Shown in pieces: positions 1-5,145 of a stretch of 5,145 nucleotides of DNA. The stretch is from Desulfovibrio sp. (GTDB taxonomy: Bacteria > Desulfobacterota > Desulfovibrionia > Desulfovibrionales > Desulfovibrionaceae), in NCBI GenBank assembly GCA_003525525.1, contig DQED01000016.1, forward strand, positions 6,687 to 11,831, written 5' to 3'. The notes below the pieces were generated by a model, which did not search any database, was not told the origin of the DNA, and worked only from the letters and a program-made list of their open reading frames with translations. How positions within the stretch are numbered: the first letter of the stretch is position 1; every line of letters begins with the position of its first letter. The translations under genes were made by a program, and so were the position numbers.

Positions 1-183
1 CAGGAGCGTCAGTTTGTAGCGGGCCTTGTCGTATTTTTCGAGCATGTGTTCGAGTTCGCCGGTCCAGCGGTCGAAGAAGTCCGGGCCTTTCTCCCGGGCT
101 TCCTTCCTGGCGCTTTCGATTTTGGCCTTGTAGCCGGCCAGCAGTTCGTCCATGTCGACGCCGAAAGGCTTTTTGCCGTCCAT
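1..183 (-). CDS. Hypothetical protein, N-terminal part (runs off the left edge)
   Basis: The reading frame is open from an ATG at 181-183 on the minus strand to the window edge, giving 61 residues with no stop. It begins MDGKKPFGVDMDELLAGYKA and ends in ...YDKARYKLTLL. A good Shine-Dalgarno sequence, GGGAGGG on the minus strand (188-194), lies 4-5 nt before the ATG and decides the start. The visible part is highly charged and looks largely alpha-helical, with many K, E, D and R and the stretch IESARKEAREKG. It has no signal peptide and no membrane segment, so it is probably cytosolic. I do not recognise the family and assign no function. It is transcribed away from the beta-barrel gene, so the two starts face each other across a 321-bp intergenic region. 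Confidence is in the gene being real, not in a role. Confidence 0.72.
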   Translation of the reverse strand, partial: MDGKKPFGVDMDELLAGYKAKIESARKEAREKGPDFFDRWTGELEHMLEKYDKARYKLTLL

Positions 184-187
184 CGTA

Positions 188-194
188 CCCTCCC
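188..194 (-). promoter_or_regulatory. Shine-Dalgarno site of the left-edge gene
   Basis: GGGAGGG on the minus strand sits 4 nt before the ATG at 183-181. It supports this start over the downstream in-frame ATG at codon 11. It partly overlaps one arm of the inverted repeat at 192-199/220-227. Confidence 0.6.
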
Positions 195-227
195 TTTCGC
201 CGGTCCGGACAAGGGTTACCGAAAGGG
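192..227. repeat. Inverted repeat in the leader of the left-edge gene
   Basis: CCCTTTCG (192-199) and CGAAAGGG (220-227) are perfect 8-bp inverted copies separated by 20 bp, which itself contains TCCGGA. In the minus-strand transcript the arms could form a hairpin whose 3' arm covers the upstream half of the ribosome binding site. At the DNA level it could instead be an operator for a dimeric regulator. The repeat is visible in the sequence; both functions are inference, and chance is possible in GC-rich DNA. Confidence 0.4.
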
Positions 228-265
228 CGCGCGAAGGGCAAGGCGGGCGGCCGGGCAAGGATTTC

Positions 266-293
266 TTGCGTTGCCGTCACCGTTCTGTTAAAT
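266..293 (+). promoter_or_regulatory. Weak candidate sigma-70 promoter for the beta-barrel gene
   Basis: TTGCGT (266-271) and TTAAAT (288-293) are separated by 16 bp. The -35 matches consensus at 3 of 6 positions and the -10 at 4 of 6. It lies in the only AT-richer patch of the intergenic region. Transcription from about 300 would give a leader of roughly 200 nt. The match is poor, and the real promoter could lie closer to the gene or use another sigma factor. Confidence 0.25.
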
Positions 294-443
294 ACCGCTA
301 GAGATGAAGAGGCTGGGCGTCCGACGTTCCCGGGGAGGAAATGCGGATCGCCCCCTGGTCAAGTTTCGAAGGCGACTTATGTCTTACTCCAGACGCTCCC
401 CGAGCGGCGCAAGGCCCGACAGGACTTGTTGCCGGGACCCCGG

Positions 444-459
444 GGCGAGGCGTCTCGCC
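444..459 (+). other. Leader hairpin upstream of the beta-barrel gene
   Basis: GGCGAG (444-449), loop GCGT, CTCGCC (454-459) form a perfect 6-bp stem with a 4-nt loop, ending 45 nt before the start codon. An adjoining tight palindrome, CCGGG-AC-CCCGG, lies at 432-443. No T tract follows, so this is not a terminator. A role in mRNA stability or in regulating the leader is possible but unproven. Confidence 0.35.
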
Positions 460-491
460 AACGGAATGCAACGCTTAACGTGCTTGTATCC

Positions 492-498
492 AAGGAGG
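492..498 (+). promoter_or_regulatory. Shine-Dalgarno site fixing the start of the beta-barrel gene
   Basis: AAGGAGG is a perfect anti-16S match 6 nt before the ATG at 505. It is the reason for choosing this start rather than the upstream in-frame ATGs, for example at 304, which have no ribosome binding site. The protein from 505 begins directly with a signal peptide. Confidence 0.85.
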
Positions 499-504
499 AA
501 GGCC

Positions 505-1122
505 ATGAATGCGCGTTTGCAAAAAATTATGGTGCTGGTGCTTGCGGCCTTTATCGGCCTGACGGCGCTGCCCTCCCGTTCCTTCGCCATCGGCGAGGCG
601 GGAACGGTGTACGTCACGCCGGAATTCGGCTATTACGGCACGGGTCAGAAGGCTGTGGATTCCTATCTGACCTTCGGCGCCAGCGGCGGCTATTTCGTGA
701 TGGACGGCCTTTCCATCGGACTGGAAGCCCTGGCCTATTCGTTCAACCAGCGCAAGATCGACCGCAACACCCCGGCCGGCAATTTCGTGTACAACGTCGC
801 CACCCATGACGGCTATTCCCAGAATCCCTGGGCCTTCGGCGCCAACGCCCTGATCCGCTACTATCCCGTGCGCACGGACAAGGCCGCCTTTTTCATCGGT
901 ACCGGCATCGGCGGCATCTTCTCCAGCGAACGCATCCCGTTCTGGGAGAACGGCGGCAAGGGCAACTATTCCAACCCGACCCTGCCCGTGGACATCGGCT
1001 TCACCGTGGCCATCAGCCCGACGGTTTCCTTCGAGCTGGCCGGCCGTTACCAGCGCATCGGCTTCGACAACCACGGCCTCGACGGCTGGGGCGGTCATGC
1101 CGGCTTCCGCTTCACTTTCTAG
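505..1122 (+). CDS. Putative outer-membrane beta-barrel protein with signal peptide
   Basis: This is a 205-residue secreted protein of unknown specific role, probably in the outer membrane. Residues 1-28 form a clear signal peptide: basic MNARLQK, the hydrophobic core IMVLVLAAFIGLTAL, and a signal peptidase I site after SFA. The mature part is rich in Gly, Tyr and Phe and alternates in the manner of beta-strands: about 33-44 (GTVYVTPEFGYY), 54-79, 109-120, 127-139, 162-186 and 196-205. It ends in GFRFTF; a C-terminal Phe on a final amphipathic strand is the usual signal for assembly by the BAM complex. The size fits a small eight-stranded barrel of the OmpW/OmpX/OmpA-barrel kind, but I cannot name a family. 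The loop around 81-108 and the one at 141-160 look like long surface or turn segments. The gene appears monocistronic, with its own leader and a terminator 54 nt after the stop. A periplasmic or surface protein of another beta fold is the alternative. Confidence 0.85.
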   Translation: MNARLQKIMVLVLAAFIGLTALPSRSFAIGEAGTVYVTPEFGYYGTGQKAVDSYLTFGASGGYFVMDGLSIGLEALAYSFNQRKIDRNTPAGNFVYNVATHDGYSQNPWAFGANALIRYYPVRTDKAAFFIGTGIGGIFSSERIPFWENGGKGNYSNPTLPVDIGFTVAISPTVSFELAGRYQRIGFDNHGLDGWGGHAGFRFTF

Positions 1123-1138
1123 CGGGGCAGCCCAAAAA

Positions 1139-1156
1139 GCGGCTGACAAACGCCGC
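1139..1156 (+). other. Small hairpin between the beta-barrel gene and its terminator
   Basis: GCGGC (1139-1143) and GCCGC (1152-1156) can pair over an 8-nt loop. A competing 5-bp stem, CAGCC (1128-1132) with GGCTG (1141-1145), shares the same bases. No T tract follows, so it is not a terminator by itself. It may help protect the 3' end, or may be chance. Confidence 0.25.
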
Positions 1157-1175
1157 AAACTAGGGTAACACGTCT

Positions 1176-1215
1176 GGCCCTCCCGCCTGAACAGGGTGGG
1201 GGGGCCTGTTTTTTT
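1176..1215 (+). terminator. Rho-independent terminator of the beta-barrel gene
   Basis: GGCCCTCCC (1176-1184) pairs with GGGGGGGCC (1198-1206) to give a 9-bp stem with one U-G wobble. It can be extended inward by GCC/GGT around a short loop. TG and then seven T residues (1209-1215) follow directly. It lies 54 nt after the beta-barrel stop codon and 20 nt before the -35 box of the str promoter, so it insulates the ribosomal operon from upstream transcription. There is no T tract on the other strand, so termination should act only rightwards. Confidence 0.88.
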
Positions 1216-1235
1216 GCCGGCAGTCCCATTGCCGC

Positions 1236-1264
1236 TTGACACGGTCAGGCGATGGGTCTATATG
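1236..1264 (+). promoter_or_regulatory. Sigma-70 type promoter of the str operon
   Basis: A perfect TTGACA -35 box (1236-1241), a 17-bp spacer and TATATG (1259-1264, 4 of 6 match to TATAAT) form the best promoter in the window. Transcription would start near 1271, leaving a leader of about 40 nt before rpsL. Its position just after a terminator and before the first ribosomal gene fits a strong housekeeping promoter. The leader has a T-rich run (1290-1296) but no hairpin before it, so I see no attenuator. Confidence 0.8.
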
Positions 1265-1310
1265 CCTCTGTCTTTGCCATACACTACGATTTTTTTGAAC
1301 GGAGACGGCT

Positions 1311-1682
1311 ATGCCCACGATCAATCAACTTATCAGCAAGGGACGCGCTCAAGTGGCCAAGCGCCGTAAGACGCCGGCCCTGCAGGCCTGCCCGCAGCGG
1401 CGGGGCGTGTGCACCCGCGTGTACACCACCACGCCCAAAAAGCCGAACTCGGCTCTGCGCAAGGTCGCCCGCGTGCGCCTGACCAACGGCATCGAGGTGA
1501 CCTCGTACATTCCGGGCGAAGGCCACAACCTGCAGGAGCACTCTGTGGTGATGATCCGTGGCGGCCGCGTCAAGGACCTTCCCGGCGTGCGTTACCACAT
1601 CATCCGCGGCACGCTCGATACCGCCGGCGTGTCCGATCGCCGCCAGGGCCGTTCCAAGTACGGCGCCAAGCGGCCCAAGTAA
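1311..1682 (+). CDS. rpsL: 30S ribosomal protein S12
   Basis: S12 lies at the decoding centre of the 30S subunit, where it contacts 16S rRNA helices 27 and 44 and monitors codon-anticodon pairing. The product is 123 residues, normal for the family (about 124 in E. coli). Signature stretches are easy to see: [30 protein letters not shown] (about 23-52), [14 protein letters not shown] (65-78), [18 protein letters not shown] (83-100) and the C-terminal [10 protein letters not shown]. Lys43 and Lys88, the positions where substitutions usually give streptomycin resistance, are both lysine, so the protein looks streptomycin-sensitive. Asp89 is the residue methylthiolated by RimO in other bacteria. 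The start has GGAGA (1301-1305) 5 nt upstream, and the MPTINQLI beginning matches the family. It is the first gene of the operon, 24 nt before rpsG. Confidence 0.98.
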   Translation: MPTINQLISKGRAQVAKRRKTPALQACPQRRGVCTRVYTTTPKKPNSALRKVARVRLTNGIEVTSYIPGEGHNLQEHSVVMIRGGRVKDLPGVRYHIIRGTLDTAGVSDRRQGRSKYGAKRPK

Positions 1683-1706
1683 TTCCGGTCAAAGGAGAAA
1701 GCGCGT

Positions 1707-2177
1707 ATGCCGCGTAAAGGTCCCGTTTCCAAGCGCTCGGTGCTGCCCGATCCCAAGTTCGGCAGCCATCTGGTGATGAAGTTCATCAACCGGCTCATGT
1801 ACGACGGCAAGAAGGGCGTCGCCGAGGGCATCTTCTACAAGGCCGTGGACGTGCTGGCCGAGAAGTCCGGCGAAGATCCCTTGAAGGCCTTCGAAAAGGC
1901 CATCGCCAACGTCAAGCCGCACATGGAAGTCAAGCCCCGTCGCGTGGGCGGCGCCACCTACCAGGTGCCCATGGAAGTGCGGCCCGAGCGGCAGCTGACC
2001 CTGGCCCTGCGCTGGCTGGTCGGCAACGCCCGTTCCCGCGGCGAGAAAGGGATGGCGGAAAAGCTGTCCGGCGAACTGCTGGACGCCTATCATAATCGCG
2101 GCGGCGCCGTGAAAAAGAAAGAGGATACGCACCGCATGGCCGACGCCAACAAGGCGTTTGCACATTACCGGTGGTAG
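1707..2177 (+). CDS. rpsG: 30S ribosomal protein S7
   Basis: S7 is a primary binding protein of the 16S rRNA 3' major domain. It nucleates assembly of the 30S head and touches the E-site tRNA and mRNA. The product is 156 residues, the usual bacterial length. The N-terminus [20 protein letters not shown], the stretch [17 protein letters not shown] (75-91, the beta-hairpin region), [15 protein letters not shown] (99-113) and the end [15 protein letters not shown] are all typical. GGAG at 1694-1697 lies 9 nt before the ATG. The gene is tightly placed between rpsL (24-nt gap) and fusA (18-nt gap), which suggests one transcript and perhaps translational coupling. In E. coli S7 represses its own operon by binding the rpsL-rpsG spacer; here that spacer is too short for the same structure. 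Confidence 0.98.
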   Translation: MPRKGPVSKRSVLPDPKFGSHLVMKFINRLMYDGKKGVAEGIFYKAVDVLAEKSGEDPLKAFEKAIANVKPHMEVKPRRVGGATYQVPMEVRPERQLTLALRWLVGNARSRGEKGMAEKLSGELLDAYHNRGGAVKKKEDTHRMADANKAFAHYRW

Positions 2178-2183
2178 TCGCAC

Positions 2184-2188
2184 AAGGA
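2184..2188 (+). promoter_or_regulatory. Shine-Dalgarno site supporting a GTG start for fusA
   Basis: AAGGA lies 7 nt before GTG at 2196-2198, in the 18-nt gap after the rpsG stop. It fixes the non-ATG start, which gives the conserved N-terminus [21 protein letters not shown]. The next in-frame ATG would delete most of the lead-in to the P-loop. Confidence 0.75.
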
Positions 2189-2195
2189 TAGCGTC

Positions 2196-4268
<2,073 letters not shown>

Positions 4269-4286
4269 CGTCCGGAGTCCCGGACG
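4269..4286 (+). other. Perfect hairpin immediately after the fusA stop codon
   Basis: CGTCCGG (4269-4275), loop AGTC and CCGGACG (4280-4286) form a perfect 7-bp GC-rich stem that begins at the base after the TAA stop. No T tract follows, so it is unlikely to be a full intrinsic terminator. It may be an RNA-processing or stability element, or a pause or partial-termination site, that sets the ratio of fusA to tuf expression. The function is inferred. Confidence 0.55.
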
Positions 4287-4336
4287 AGGGTGAAGCAACA
4301 ACGACCCGCGCAGGCGGAAAGTTCCAGGGGGACGAC

Positions 4337-5145
<809 letters not shown>

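Larger units (their letters stand above)
184..504. other. Divergent intergenic region, 321 bp, no credible gene
   Basis: This region separates the divergent left-edge gene and the beta-barrel gene, so it should hold promoters in both directions. I see the 192-227 inverted repeat, a weak plus-strand promoter candidate at 266-293, an 8-bp direct repeat GGGCAAGG (236-243 and 253-260), and two tight inverted repeats at 432-443 and 444-459. The frame from an ATG at 304 is open into the downstream gene, but it has no ribosome binding site and encodes an Arg-rich, non-coding-like peptide. I therefore treat it as untranslated leader. No tRNA-like or recognised riboswitch sequence was seen. Confidence 0.6.

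Noticed and set aside
9..212. Minus-strand frame overlapping the left-edge gene
   Set aside because: It is a shadow in another frame. The frame starting at 183 has the Shine-Dalgarno sequence and normal amino-acid composition, while this one is rich in Arg, Ser, Thr, Ala and Pro and lacks a ribosome binding site.
304..504. N-terminal extension of the beta-barrel gene from the ATG at 304
   Set aside because: There is no ribosome binding site, the 67 extra residues are Arg-rich and non-coding-like, and they would bury the signal peptide. AAGGAGG before 505 marks the real start.
475..1242. 255-codon minus-strand frame opposite the beta-barrel gene
   Set aside because: It is antisense to a gene with a signal peptide, perfect ribosome binding site and terminator. 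Its start region lies across the terminator, and its composition is typical of a shadow frame.
1290..1296. Seven-T run in the rpsL leader as a possible attenuator terminator
   Set aside because: No stem can be formed from the bases before it, so it is only a T-rich leader segment.
1311..1682. Possible streptomycin-resistance allele of rpsL
   Set aside because: Lys43 and Lys88 are both wild type, and the surrounding PNSA and VKDLPG motifs are unchanged.

Overview
The window looks like GC-rich chromosomal DNA from a Gram-negative bacterium, most likely a member of the Desulfovibrionales (Desulfovibrio and relatives). The evidence is an exported protein built like an outer-membrane beta-barrel, strong G/C preference at third codon positions, and EF-Tu and EF-G sequences that resemble that group from memory. 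One example is the EF-Tu N-terminus MGKAKFER with a [19 protein letters not shown] switch region. The lineage is an inference from recalled sequences, not from a search.

Left part (1-1215): a small charged protein of unknown function is read leftwards off the window edge, starting at 183 on the minus strand. A 321-bp divergent intergenic region follows. It holds inverted repeats and a weak promoter candidate, but no credible gene. Next is a 205-residue secreted protein, probably a small outer-membrane beta-barrel (505-1122). A GC-rich hairpin with a seven-T tract (1176-1215) closes this unit and separates it from what follows.

Right part (1236-5145): this is the str ribosomal and elongation-factor operon, rpsL (S12), rpsG (S7), fusA (EF-G) and tuf (EF-Tu, cut by the right edge). 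A promoter with a perfect TTGACA -35 box and a 17-bp spacer lies about 50 bp before rpsL. All four genes point the same way. The gaps are 24, 18 and 68 nt, so co-transcription is likely. S12 and S7 are assembly and decoding proteins of the 30S subunit, EF-Tu delivers aminoacyl-tRNA, and EF-G moves tRNA and mRNA after peptide-bond formation. One transcript therefore supplies parts of the elongation cycle.

No undescribed system is evident. The items most worth a second look are regulatory: a perfect 7-bp hairpin directly after the fusA stop codon, an rpsL-rpsG gap too short for the E. coli type of S7 repressor site, a str operon with its own promoter and no rpoC upstream, and an inverted repeat overlapping the ribosome binding site of the left-edge gene.
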